Assembly (NCBI RefSeq): GCF_000718005.1
Contig: NZ_JODV01000028.1
Reading direction: 5' to 3' (one strand)
From: Actinoalloteichus_B caeruleus
GTDB lineage: Bacteria; Actinomycetota; Actinomycetes; Mycobacteriales; Pseudonocardiaceae
DNA: 64,000 nt
Below are positions 35,523-43,725 of this stretch, piece by piece; the first letter of the stretch is position 1; the number at the start of each line of letters is the position of its first letter. The position numbers were made by a program, and so were the translations under genes. The notes beneath the pieces were generated by a model. It searched no databases. It was given only the letters and a program-made list of their open reading frames with translations, and was not told the DNA's origin.

Positions 35523-36452
35523 TCAGGAGGGGCGACGCGCACCCCCGCCGTTGAGAGGTGCGGTGGTCAGCAGTTTCTCCCGCAGCCACACCGGGCAGCG
35601 GTAGCCGTCCGCCCGTTCGACCAGGAAGTCGTCGGCGACCTTGCGGCGCAGGGTGGCGTTACCCGCCTCCTGGAAGCGGGGGTCGTCGGCGAGTTCCTCC
35701 GCCAGGGTGGGCAACGACCGGGCCAGCCGCTCGTGGTGGTCCTCCGCCACCTGGAGCGCCGTGTCGGTGGCCTGTTGGATGGCCTCCCGGGCGGTGCGGC
35801 CGGGGAGTCCCGACTGGCTCAACATCCCCCGCAGCTCGGGCTGGCGGCGGGCCACCCTCGCCCGCCGCACATCCGTGCCCGCCGCCCGGAAGGCGGGCAA
35901 CGCCAGCAGCACGGCGGCGAGCCGGCGAACCTCCTCGGAGTCCACCACGTCTCCGGTGCCCTCGTGCCGGGCGGTGGGCGCGGCGGGCGACACCGCCGCC
36001 AGTGCCTGCCGGAACAGCGCGTAGAAGGGTTCCTGGTAGGTCCACCGGTGCAGGACACCTCGGTGGACGAAGGCCACGTCGAACTGGTAGAGCACGCCGT
36101 CGAACCGGCGCATCACCCGTTGCACGGCGGCCACCCCGTCGTCCGCCGGTGGGCTGGCCGGCCCGAACTCCTCGACGTCGTCCGGGTCGAAGGCCCACAT
36201 GCTGACGTAGAGCAGACCGGTGTCCAGGCCGGCGGCCAACTCCACCACCCGGGTCGCGTCGTAGCTCTCGTCGGGCAGGCGCACGGTCCACCCGCCGCCC
36301 TCGGGCAGTTCGTCGACGACGGTGAGCCCCAGCGCCCTGGCCCGTTGGAGGGCGGCGCGGGCCAGGCCGGTCAGCTCCCCGTAGGCCTCGTCGTCGGGCA
36401 GCCGGGCCAAGGCCTCCAGCGCGGAGGGCGAGGTCGTCGGTTCCTGGCTGTG
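35523..36452 (-). CDS. Hypothetical protein
   Basis: GTG 36452 follows GGAAGGGG; 309 aa. I do not recognise a family. The sequence is acidic and mostly helical. It has a beta-containing middle (WTVRLPDESYDATRVVELAAGLDTGLLYVSMWAFD, then FDGVLYQFDVAFVHRGVLHRWTYQEPFYALF) and a C-terminal charged helix-rich region with LREKLLTTAPL. No signal peptide or membrane helix is present. It is convergent with the DUF885 gene, with 13 nt between stops. Codon use is like its neighbours, so it is a real gene. Confidence 0.7.
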   Translation of the reverse strand, partial: HSQEPTTSPSALEALARLPDDEAYGELTGLARAALQRARALGLTVVDELPEGGGWTVRLPDESYDATRVVELAAGLDTGLLYVSMWAFDPDDVEEFGPASPPADDGVAAVQRVMRRFDGVLYQFDVAFVHRGVLHRWTYQEPFYALFRQALAAVSPAAPTARHEGTGDVVDSEEVRRLAAVLLALPAFRAAGTDVRRARVARRQPELRGMLSQSGLPGRTAREAIQQATDTALQVAEDHHERLARSLPTLAEELADDPRFQEAGNATLRRKVADDFLVERADGYRCPVWLREKLLTTAPLNGGGARRPS

Positions 36453-36636
36453 CACGCGGGGTCCCCTTCCGTCCCCCCGGTCGGGGTGCCGACGTGGGGC
36501 CGACGGCCCGATCAGAGGTGTGATGTCCACCTCCGCCCGATGCTAGCCATCGGGGCACCACCCGGGACAGGACTGAACGGGTCGTTGTGCGTCCTTCGTG
36601 CTCGGGCCACCGCTACCGCGGGTGCCGGTCGGCGGC

Positions 36637-38859
36637 TCAGGAGCGGGGCGCGGGACGGCGCAGCCGCCAGTCGAGTGCCGTGTGCCGACGGCCCGACCCC
36701 ACGGTGCGGACCGCCTGGCCGAGCGCCCGCCTCGACCCGACGAGGACCACCAGCTTCTTGGCCCTGGTCACCGCCGTGTAGAGGAGGTTGCGCTGCAACA
36801 TCATCCAGGCGCTGGTGGTGACGGGGATGACCACGCACGGGTACTCGCTGCCCTGGGACCGGTGGATGGTGACCGCGTAGGCGTGCACCAGCTCGTCCAG
36901 CTCGGAGAACTCGTACTCGATGTCCTCGTCCTCGTCGGTGCGGACGGTCAGCGTCTGCTCGTCCTGGTCGAGGGCGGTCACCACGCCCTGGGTCCCGTTG
37001 AACACGCCGTTGGCGCCCTTGTCGTAGTTGTTCCGGATCTGGGTGACCTTGTCCCCCAGGCGGAAGATCCGCCCGCCGAAGCGTCGTTCGGGCAGGCCGT
37101 CCCGGGGTGGTGTCAGCGCCTCCTGGAGGAGGAGGTTCAACGCACCGGCCCCGGCCGGCCCTCGGTGCATGGGCGCGAGCACCTGGATGTCCCGGCGGGG
37201 GTCCAGGCCGAACCTGCGGGGGATGCGGCGGGCGACGACATCCACCGTCAGTTCGGCGGCGGCCTCGGCCTCGTCGACGGGGAAGAGGAAGAAGTCGTCC
37301 ATGCCCTTGAGCAGGGGGTGGTCGCCCGAGTTGATGCGGTGGGCGTTGGTGACCACGCCCGACTCGGCGGCCTGCCGGAAGATCTGGTCGAGCCGCACGT
37401 GCGGGATGGGGGTGTCCGGGGCGAGCAGGTCCCGCAGGACCTCGCCGGCCCCCACCGAGGGCAGCTGGTCGACATCGCCGACGAGCAGCAGGTGCGCGCC
37501 GGGCGCGATCGCCTTGACGAGTTTGTTGGCCAGCAGCAGGTCCAGCATGGAGGCCTCGTCGACCACCACGAGGTCCGCGTCGAGGGGGCGGTCGGCGTCG
37601 TAGGCGGCGTCACCTCCCGGTTTGAGCTCCAGCAGCCGGTGGACGGTGGCGGCCTCGTGGCCGGTCAGTTCGGTGAGCCGTTTCGCCGCCCGCCCCGTGG
37701 GCGCGGCCAGGACCACCTTGGCGCGTTTCGCCCTGGCCAGGGTGACGATGGACCGCACGGTGAAGCTCTTCCCGCAGCCGGGTCCTCCGGTCAGGACGGC
37801 CACCCGTTCGGTGAGGGCGAGCCGGACGGCGCGTTCCTGGGCCTCGGCGAGCTCGGCGCCGGTGGAGCGGCGCAGCCAGTCCAGGGCCCGGGACCAGTCG
37901 ACGTCGGCGAAGGCGGGCAGGCGGTCGGCGCTGGTGGCCAGCAGGCGGCGCATCCGGCTGGCCAACGAGATCTCGGCGCGGTGGAACGGCACGAGGTAGA
38001 CGGCGGCCGTCGGGTTCTCGGCGTCGTCCCCGGGGACCTCCTCCCGGACGACGCCCTCCTCCTCGACGAGTTCCCCGAGGCATTCGGCGACCAGTCCCGC
38101 GTCGACGGCCAGGATCTTGATCGCCTCGGCGATCAGCTCCAGCTCGGGCAGGTAGCAGTTGCCGTTGCCGGTGGCCTCGGAGAGGGTGAACTGGAGACCG
38201 GCCTTGACCCGCTGCGGGGAGTCGTGGGGGATGCCGACGGCCTTGGCGATGGTGTCCGCGGTCTTGAAACCGATTCCCCAGACGTCGCCGGCCAACCGGT
38301 ACGGTTCCTCCCGCACGACGCGGATGGCGTCGTCGGTGTACTGCTTGTAGATCTTGACCGCGAGCGAGGTGGACACCCCGACTCCCTGGAGGAAGACCAT
38401 CACCTCCTTGATGGCCTTCTGCTCCTCCCAGGCGGCCGCGATCAGCTTGGTGCGCTTCGGGCCGAGTTTGGGGACCTCGATGAGGCGGTCGGGCGTCTGC
38501 TCGATCACGTCGAGCGCGGCGGTGCCGAAGTGTTCGACGATGCGGTCGGCCAGGCGCGGCCCGATGCCCTTGATCAACCCTGACCCGAGGTAACGGCGGA
38601 TTCCCTGGACCGTGGCGGGGAGCACGGTGGAGTAGTCCTCGACGTGGAACTGCCGACCGTACTGCGGGTGGGAGCCCCACCGGCCCCGCATCCGCAGCGC
38701 CTCACCCGGCTGCGCCCCGAGCAGCGCGCCGACCACGGTGACCAGCTCGCCGCCGCGTCCGGTGTCGACCCTGGCCACGGTGTAGCCGGTCTCCTCGTTG
38801 GCGAAGGTGATCCGCTCCAGGGTCGCGTCCAGCACGGCGCCGCGTGGGGACCCGTCCAC
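36637..38859 (-). CDS. recD2: RecD2-like ATP-dependent DNA helicase
   Basis: GTG 38859 with GGAGG upstream gives 740 aa, the usual length of RecD2. The N-terminal OB-like region (LERITFANEETGYTVARVD) is followed by helix-hairpin-helix motifs (LGSGLIKGIGPRLADRIVEHFG, DVWGIGFKTADTIA). The motor has Walker A GGPGCGKS, Walker B VVVDEASMLD, GDVDQLPSVGAGEVL and the SH3/UvrD-C end YAVTIHRSQGSEYP...LLYTAVTRAKK. RecD2 acts 5'-3' outside RecBCD and is linked to replication-fork repair. It stands alone. Confidence 0.93.
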   Translation of the reverse strand: MDGSPRGAVLDATLERITFANEETGYTVARVDTGRGGELVTVVGALLGAQPGEALRMRGRWGSHPQYGRQFHVEDYSTVLPATVQGIRRYLGSGLIKGIGPRLADRIVEHFGTAALDVIEQTPDRLIEVPKLGPKRTKLIAAAWEEQKAIKEVMVFLQGVGVSTSLAVKIYKQYTDDAIRVVREEPYRLAGDVWGIGFKTADTIAKAVGIPHDSPQRVKAGLQFTLSEATGNGNCYLPELELIAEAIKILAVDAGLVAECLGELVEEEGVVREEVPGDDAENPTAAVYLVPFHRAEISLASRMRRLLATSADRLPAFADVDWSRALDWLRRSTGAELAEAQERAVRLALTERVAVLTGGPGCGKSFTVRSIVTLARAKRAKVVLAAPTGRAAKRLTELTGHEAATVHRLLELKPGGDAAYDADRPLDADLVVVDEASMLDLLLANKLVKAIAPGAHLLLVGDVDQLPSVGAGEVLRDLLAPDTPIPHVRLDQIFRQAAESGVVTNAHRINSGDHPLLKGMDDFFLFPVDEAEAAAELTVDVVARRIPRRFGLDPRRDIQVLAPMHRGPAGAGALNLLLQEALTPPRDGLPERRFGGRIFRLGDKVTQIRNNYDKGANGVFNGTQGVVTALDQDEQTLTVRTDEDEDIEYEFSELDELVHAYAVTIHRSQGSEYPCVVIPVTTSAWMMLQRNLLYTAVTRAKKLVVLVGSRRALGQAVRTVGSGRRHTALDWRLRRPAPRS

Positions 38860-39139
38860 GAGTGCTCACCTCCGTCCCGCCCGGCACTGGGCGCGGCGTG
38901 GCGGTGCGCGCGCCGCCCTCCGCGCGTGATCGCCACGGTATCCACTCGGCACGACCGTTCCGTGTCGGGGCCGGGCTCCGGCGGCCCGTCACCGGCCGGG
39001 TCCGCGTTCGGCCTCCCGGCCACTGCCGGGTGGCGCGAACCGGCTCGTTCTCGGGTCTGTCACCGGCGCGGGCGCTGTTGTAGCCTGCCGGGACCGCCAG
39101 CGCGGACGACGCTGGACTGTGTTGAGGTTTGGGGTAGCT

Positions 39140-39577
39140 GTGGTGACAACCGGCAAGATCCTACGGTTCGACGAGACACGCGGATACGGCTTCATCGCGC
39201 CCGACGAGGGCAGCGAGGACGTCTTCATGCACGCGAACGACCTGCGCGATGCCAAGCACCTGTTCCAGCCGGGGGCCAAGGTGTCCTTCGTGGTGGAGGA
39301 CGGCGACCGGGGGCTGAAGGCCTCCGAGGTCCGGCTCGTCTCGCCGGCGGTGTCCTCGGCGGCCGCTCCGGCGAGGCTGGCCGCTCCGGCGCCGCGTCCG
39401 ACGGGCCGGGAGGACGAGGAGGACGGCATGTGCGACGTCCTCTCCGCCGCCGAGTTCCGGGTCGAGCTGACGGAGGCGCTGCTCGACGCGGCGCCGACAC
39501 TGACCGCCGCCCAGGTCGTTCAGGTGCGCACCCGCCTGCTGGAGCTGGCTCGTGGCCACAACTGGATCGAGAGCTGA
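39140..39577 (+). CDS. Cold-shock domain protein with C-terminal extension
   Basis: GTG 39140 (or 39143) starts a 145-aa protein. Residues about 3-65 form the cold-shock domain, with KILRFDETRGYGFIAPDEGSEDVFMHANDL giving RNP1- and RNP2-like motifs. An Ala/Pro linker of about 25 aa and an acidic helical region (EDEEDGMCDVLSAAEFRVELTEALLDA...QVRTRLLELARGHNW) follow. Ordinary Csp proteins have about 67 aa, so the second half is an added domain of unknown role. It probably binds RNA or single-stranded DNA. Confidence 0.85.
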   Translation: MVTTGKILRFDETRGYGFIAPDEGSEDVFMHANDLRDAKHLFQPGAKVSFVVEDGDRGLKASEVRLVSPAVSSAAAPARLAAPAPRPTGREDEEDGMCDVLSAAEFRVELTEALLDAAPTLTAAQVVQVRTRLLELARGHNWIES

Positions 39578-39620
39578 CCGTCCTCGCCGACAGGCCTGAC
39601 CGCCCGGTCAGAATGGTGGC

Positions 39621-40184
39621 GTGAAGTTATACGAGAAGATCGAGGGCCGGTTGCGCGACTTCGTTCTCGCGCAACCGGTGTTCTTCGTGGGCACCGCGCC
39701 CGCCGGCGCCGAGGGGCACGTGAACGTGTCCCCCAAGGGCATGCGGGGCACGTTCACGGTCCTGGGTGAGCACCGGGTCGCCTACCTCGACTACATGGCC
39801 AGCGGAGTGGAGACCATCGCGCACCTGCGGGAGAACGGGCGGATCGTGCTGATGTTCTGCGCCTTCTCCGGCGCGCCGAACGTGGTCCGCCTCCACGGCA
39901 GGGGCCGCGCCGTCCTGCCCTCGGATCCGGACTTCGCCGATCTCGTGTCGCGGTTCGAGGTCGAGCCGGCGCCGAGGTTGCGGGCGGTGATCGACGTGGA
40001 GGTGACCCGCGTCAGCGACTCCTGCGGCTTCTCGCTCCCCCTCCTGGACTACGTGGCCGACCGGGACCTGTTGACCCGGCACAACGGGCGCCGCAGCGAC
40101 GAGAACGCGGCGACCTACCTGGCGACCCGCAACGCGGTCAGCATCGACGGCCTTCCCGCGATCGACCCCGCGCCCGGCTCCTGA
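39621..40184 (+). CDS. Pyridoxamine 5'-phosphate oxidase-like (PPOX) protein
   Basis: GTG 39621 opens 187 aa. The split-barrel flavin-binding fold is seen in VFFVGTAPAGAEGHVNVSPKG, RVAYLDYMASGVETIAHLRENGRIVLMF and VVRLHGRGRAVL. Proteins of this group bind FMN or F420 and are mostly uncharacterised reductases. Codon 3 is TTA. It follows the cold-shock gene by 43 nt and could be co-transcribed with it. Confidence 0.85.
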   Translation: MKLYEKIEGRLRDFVLAQPVFFVGTAPAGAEGHVNVSPKGMRGTFTVLGEHRVAYLDYMASGVETIAHLRENGRIVLMFCAFSGAPNVVRLHGRGRAVLPSDPDFADLVSRFEVEPAPRLRAVIDVEVTRVSDSCGFSLPLLDYVADRDLLTRHNGRRSDENAATYLATRNAVSIDGLPAIDPAPGS

Positions 40185-40346
40185 CCCGGTCCCCTTCCCC
40201 TGGGCGACCCACGGGACTGGCTCGCCCACTGCCCGGCTCGCCGGTGAACGGATGCGCGCCCCGGGGGTGGACGAGTCCCCGAACGGGCTGGTGGTGCGGT
40301 GCGGTGGGTGCCGCCAGCGGGGACGCCGCGCCGGGTGGGGCGTTGG

Positions 40347-40853
40347 TCAGCAGGCGTCGGGTCGGCCGGCCGGCCGACCCTCCTGGGTGTCCCCGTTGAC
40401 CTCGCGCAGGGCGCGCATCGCGTCGGCGATCCGTTGGGAGTCCTCCGGCCCGAGGGGCGCGAGGACACGGCGGCGCAGGATCTCGGCGCTGGCCGTCCGC
40501 ACCCGGGTCGCGACGTCGAGCCCGTGGTCGGTGAGTTCGGCGTAGGTCACCCGGCGGTCCCGGTCGCAACGGTGTCGCCGGATCAGGTCGGCCGCGACCA
40601 ACCGGTCGGCCACCTTGGTGAAACCGCCGCTGGAGAGGGCGGCCTCGTGGGCGAGCCGGGTCATCGGCATCCGGTGGTCGGGGCTGCGGACCAGGCGGAG
40701 CAGGATGTCGAAGGAGGCGGGCGCCAGGTCGAAGCGCTCGCCGATCTCGGCCTGGATGCGGCTCTGGGTCGCGTGGTAGCCCTCGATGACCAGCCCCCAC
40801 CAGGTGATGATCTCGTCGTCGGCCGTGGGGCCCGCGTCACGCGCGCCGGTCAT
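40347..40853 (-). CDS. MarR-family regulator divergent from wrbA
   Basis: ATG 40853 has GGAGGGA 9 nt upstream; 168 aa. Core: ASFDILLRLVRSPDHRMPMTRLAHEAALSSGGFTKVADRLVAADLIRRHRCDRDRRVTYAELTDHG, a full MarR winged helix and wing. It is divergent from the WrbA gene, and the shared intergenic region holds a 9-bp inverted repeat (40910-40944). By analogy with MarR repressors of quinone-responsive genes, it may sense quinones or electrophiles and control wrbA. No redox cysteine is visible in the core, so sensing would be by ligand. Confidence 0.87.
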   Translation of the reverse strand: MTGARDAGPTADDEIITWWGLVIEGYHATQSRIQAEIGERFDLAPASFDILLRLVRSPDHRMPMTRLAHEAALSSGGFTKVADRLVAADLIRRHRCDRDRRVTYAELTDHGLDVATRVRTASAEILRRRVLAPLGPEDSQRIADAMRALREVNGDTQEGRPAGRPDAC

Positions 40854-40909
40854 GAGCACGTCCCTCCTCCCCTCGTCCCACCTTTCGGACGCGGCGAGTG
40901 TATCCGAAC

Positions 40910-40944
40910 ACATCTTCCCAGCGAACTTCTTGCGTGGAAGATGT
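40910..40944. promoter_or_regulatory. Candidate operator between marR and wrbA
   Basis: ACATCTTCC (40910-40918) and GGAAGATGT (40936-40944) are perfect inverted repeats with a 17-nt spacer. They are followed by an AT-rich GTTTAATGTTTAAC, the only such stretch between the two divergent genes. This is a likely MarR operator overlapping the wrbA promoter. Confidence 0.5.
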
Positions 40945-41006
40945 TTAATGTTTAACCTCGCGTCGGGTTGTCCGCTGACCCCCGACCGAGAGGAACGAAC
41001 ACCCCC

Positions 41007-41621
41007 ATGAGCAAGGTCAAGCTGAGCGTCATCTACTACTCGTCCACCGGCACCATCGCGGAGATCGCCCGCACCCTGGTCGCCGAGGCCGAGCAGGCCG
41101 GTGCCGAGGTGCGCCTGCGCAAGGCGCCCGAGCTGGCCCCCGACGCGGCCATCGACTCCAACCCGGCCTGGCGGGCGAACGTCGAGGCCACCTCCGACGT
41201 CCCCGAGGTCACGGCTGACGACGTGGTGTGGGCGGACGCGGTGATCTTCGGCTCCCCCACCCGCTACGGCAACATCGCTGCCCAGCTCAAGCAGTTCATC
41301 GACACCCTCGGCGGCGAGTGGCAGCAGGGCCTGCTGGCCGACAAGGTCTACAGCGGCTTCGCCTCCTCCGCCACCCTGCACGGCGGCCAGGAGTCCACGC
41401 TGCTCGCGCTGTACAACACCATCCACCACTTCGGCGGCATCCTCGTCAGCCCCGGATTCACCGACGGCTCGAAGTTCGTCGACGGCAACCCCTACGGCAC
41501 CAGCCATGTGGACGCCCAGGGGAGCAACCCCGTCAACGACGTGACCCGCACCGCCGCCGGCGTGCAGGCCCGCCGCGTGGTCCGGATCGCCCAGGCCCTC
41601 AAGGCTGGCCTGGCCGCCTGA
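41007..41621 (+). CDS. wrbA: NAD(P)H:quinone oxidoreductase WrbA-type flavodoxin
   Basis: ATG 41007 follows AGAGGA; 204 aa. The FMN phosphate-binding loop is YYSSTGTIAEIARTL, with the WrbA-specific ADAVIFGSPTRYGNIAAQLKQFIDTLGGEW and FASSATLHGGQESTLLALYNTIHHFGGILV. WrbA reduces quinones by two electrons and protects against redox cycling. It is divergent from a MarR gene that probably represses it. Confidence 0.92.
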   Translation: MSKVKLSVIYYSSTGTIAEIARTLVAEAEQAGAEVRLRKAPELAPDAAIDSNPAWRANVEATSDVPEVTADDVVWADAVIFGSPTRYGNIAAQLKQFIDTLGGEWQQGLLADKVYSGFASSATLHGGQESTLLALYNTIHHFGGILVSPGFTDGSKFVDGNPYGTSHVDAQGSNPVNDVTRTAAGVQARRVVRIAQALKAGLAA

Positions 41622-41632
41622 GTTCCCCGGCC

Positions 41633-41665
41633 GGTGGTCGGCGTCCCCCGGGGATGTCGGCCACC
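41633..41665 (+). terminator. Possible terminator after wrbA
   Basis: GGTGGTCGGC (41633-41642) pairs with GTCGGCCACC (41656-41665) with wobble positions. The loop contains CCCCCGGGG, which can stack inside. It lies 11 nt after the stop. Confidence 0.4.
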
Positions 41666-41909
41666 AGGCGGAGGGTGGCGACCCGGGCCTCCGAAGAACG
41701 GACGGCAGGGGCCCGACCGCGCCGCGCCCGCTCGTCCACCTCCGCAGGCCCCCTGTCCACGACGCTGCCAGCAGCACATGGCCGGCGACGTGGCTGTGAG
41801 GAACCGAGGTCAGTCCTGACGGAAGTCCCGGAAGCCGCCCGTCGAAACGGCACGGGCCCCGCCCCCGCCTGGCTCACCACGTCCTCAGCACGCCGAGGAA
41901 CCCGCCGAT

Positions 41910-42300
41910 TCAGTACCAGTCCCCCGGCTGCCACTGGACGCACTCCGGTCGACGCCCGGTCCGCAGATGTTCGGTGACGGCTCGGCGCACGTCCTGGAGC
42001 GCGAGCGTCGCGGAAAGGGGGAAGAAGAGGGGCGCGGACTCGTCGAAGAGGAGCGCGGAGCCGCCCAGATCGGCTCCCGGGTTGTACGTGTCCCAGGGCC
42101 CGAGGTCACCGTCCGGCGAGTCACCCGCCCAGTTCAACGCTCCCACCCCCTGGTCAGGCACGGTGGACACCCTCAGCTGCCACTCCGGCCACGCCTCGTG
42201 CCCGGCTCCCTGCCCGGCGGGCCTGTCCCAGACGTAGAGGAGACTGGGGCCGGCCGGGTGCGGTTCGTCCACGACCGCCCGGACCAGTGCCGTCCCCACC
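41910..42300 (-). pseudogene. Imm1 immunity gene, copy C, without a proper 5' end
   Basis: The C-terminal three quarters of an Imm1 protein are intact: SLLYVWDRPAGQGAGHEAW, then GVGALNWAGDSPDGDLGPWDTYNP, FFPLSATLALQDVRRAVTEHL and RRPECVQWQPGDWY to TGA 41910. The N-terminal helix found in copies A and B is replaced by toxin-derived sequence. The open frame extends upstream to ATG 42506, but only by reading the toxin relic out of frame. A shortened product is possible; protection is doubtful. Confidence 0.6.
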
Positions 42301-42539
42301 GGCCGCCGCGCGCGTGGCCGTCGTACCGACCACCGTGAGGCGACCAGTTCCCGCAGCCCGCGCCACCAGCTCCCTCCCGACGCGGCGGGGAACGTCGGTG
42401 ATCGCTGTATCGCGCAGGGGTGTTCGGGGAACACGTGGCTGGCGGCGAGGAACCTGGCCCGCCAGGTCCGACTCCAGCCCCCGTCCGGACACCACTCGTT
42501 CGCCACTTCCCTCGGGGCCGCCAGGACGTCGCCGGTCGT
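42301..42539 (-). pseudogene. SCP1.201/DddA-like deaminase, degenerate fragment (unit 3)
   Basis: Three frames must be joined to follow it: GPEGSGERVVSGRGLESDLAG, then LAASHVFPEHP, then LRDTAITDVPRRVGRELVARAAGTG. Compared with units 1 and 2 the catalytic HVE has become RVG, and the zinc cysteines cannot be found. It starts at the same Thr-Thr-Gly codons as unit 2. It is a dead remnant. Confidence 0.6.
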
Positions 42540-42572
42540 CGGCTTCTGGCACCCCAGTGACTTCGGTCGGAC

Positions 42573-43022
42573 TCAGAACCGATCCCCCGGCTGCCACCGC
42601 ACACACTCCGGCCGGAGACCCGTGCACAAGTGTTCCGCAACCGCCCGGCGCACGTCGTCGATTGGCAGCACCGCTGACGGAGGGAAGTAGGAGGGGATGG
42701 CGCCGTCGAACTCGACCTCGACTCCGGCGATCGGCGTGGAATTCAGACTGTCCCAGGAACCTGGCTCATCCTCACTCAGCGTGCGTCCCACCCAGTTGAG
42801 GGCGCCGACTCCCAGGTCCGGCTCGGTGGACACTCGAAGCTGCCACCCCGGCCACGCCAGCCGTCCGCTTCCCTCTCCCGCTGGCCGATCCCAGACAAAG
42901 ATGAGTGATGCCCACCCCGGATGCTCCTCGTCCACGATTCGGCGCACCAGGGCCGCTCGTTCCTCCTCCACCCGCGCGTAATGGCGGACATTGTTGATGA
43001 TCGCGGTCACAACGGCTGTCAC
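42573..43022 (-). CDS. Imm1 family immunity protein, copy B (intact)
   Basis: GTG 43022 overlaps the stop of the preceding toxin fragment (GTGA), as expected of translationally coupled toxin-immunity pairs. The 149-aa protein has the Imm1 features ASLIFVWDRPAGEGSGRLAWPGWQLRVST, GVGALNWVGRT, DSLNSTPIAGVEVEFDGAIPSYFPPSAVLPIDDVRRAVAEHL and a final RPECVRWQPGDRF. Imm1 proteins neutralise deaminase toxins of the SCP1.201 group. This is the only complete Imm1 in the island, so it probably protects against the intact toxin at 43722-44237. Confidence 0.85.
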   Translation of the reverse strand: MTAVVTAIINNVRHYARVEEERAALVRRIVDEEHPGWASLIFVWDRPAGEGSGRLAWPGWQLRVSTEPDLGVGALNWVGRTLSEDEPGSWDSLNSTPIAGVEVEFDGAIPSYFPPSAVLPIDDVRRAVAEHLCTGLRPECVRWQPGDRF

Positions 43023-43372
43023 GTGGCTTTCCCTTCGATGATGGTCGGTCGGCTGCGCCCTGGTTCCCATACCGTCATGGAGAATCCCCGGGGCAGGATC
43101 GAAGCCACGGCCTTCGTACAACCCCAATGGCCTCCGCACATGCGGTTGTTGAGGACGACAACCGTGTGGGTGACACCGGCTTCTGCCATGCGTACCGCTA
43201 GCTTGGTCTCGACGTGACGGGCGGCGTCGGCAAGCGCGCGGTCGCGCAGCGGATGTTCGGGGAACAGGTCGCTGGTGGCGAGAATGAGGCCCGCCACGTC
43301 CGACTCCGGCCCACGCCCGGACACCACCCGTTCGCCACTGCCCTCGGGGCCCTTCAGGTTAATGCCGGTCGT
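43019..43372 (-). pseudogene. SCP1.201/DddA-like deaminase fragment without own start (unit 2)
   Basis: The frame from Thr-Thr-Gly at 43372 to TGA 43019 keeps the deaminase core: SGERVVSGRGPESDVAGLIL, the catalytic RHVETKLA, the zinc pair MCGGHWGC and ILPRGFSMTVWEPG. It follows the Imm1-A stop directly and has no native start, signal or N-terminal helix. ATG 43462, which lies in another frame of Imm1-A, could open it after 30 foreign residues. I treat it as an orphan C-terminal toxin cassette; expression by re-initiation is possible. Confidence 0.65.
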
Positions 43373-43376
43373 GAGC

Positions 43377-43725
43377 TCAGAACCGATAGCCCGGCTGCCA
43401 CTGCACGCACTCCGGCCGGCGGCCCGTGTTGAAGTGTTCCGCAACGGCCCGGCGCACCCCATGGGCCCAGCTCATCACTCGGAACCGGCCCCACCCAGTT
43501 GAGCGCGCCCACCCCGAGGCCCGGCTCAGTGGACACCCGAAGCTGCCACGCCGGCCACGCCAGCCGTCCGCTTCCCTCTCCCGCTGGCCGATCCCAGACG
43601 TAGACGAGTGACGCCCATCCCGGATGCTCCTCGTCCACCATTCGGCGAATCAGGACCGCTCGTTCCTCCTCCGTCCGGGCGTAGTAGCGATCATTGTCAA
43701 TGATCGCGGTCACAACGACTGTCAC
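43377..43725 (-). pseudogene. Imm1 immunity gene, copy A, internal deletion
   Basis: GTG 43725 overlaps the toxin stop (GTGA). The first 90 residues are close to copy B (VTVVVTAIIDNDRYYARTEE, VYVWDRPAGEGSGRLAWPAW, GVGALNWVG). After DELGPWG about 101 nt are missing compared with copy B. The remaining end (VRRAVAEHFNTGRRPECVQW, then QPGYRF and TGA 43377) is in another frame. The protein made would lose the C-terminal half of the Imm1 fold. So the immunity gene nearest the intact toxin is broken. Confidence 0.75.

Noticed and set aside
42154..42627. 157-codon minus-strand frame as an independent gene
   Set aside because: It is a composite of the Imm1-B end, the unit 3 toxin relic and the Imm1-C start in mixed frames.
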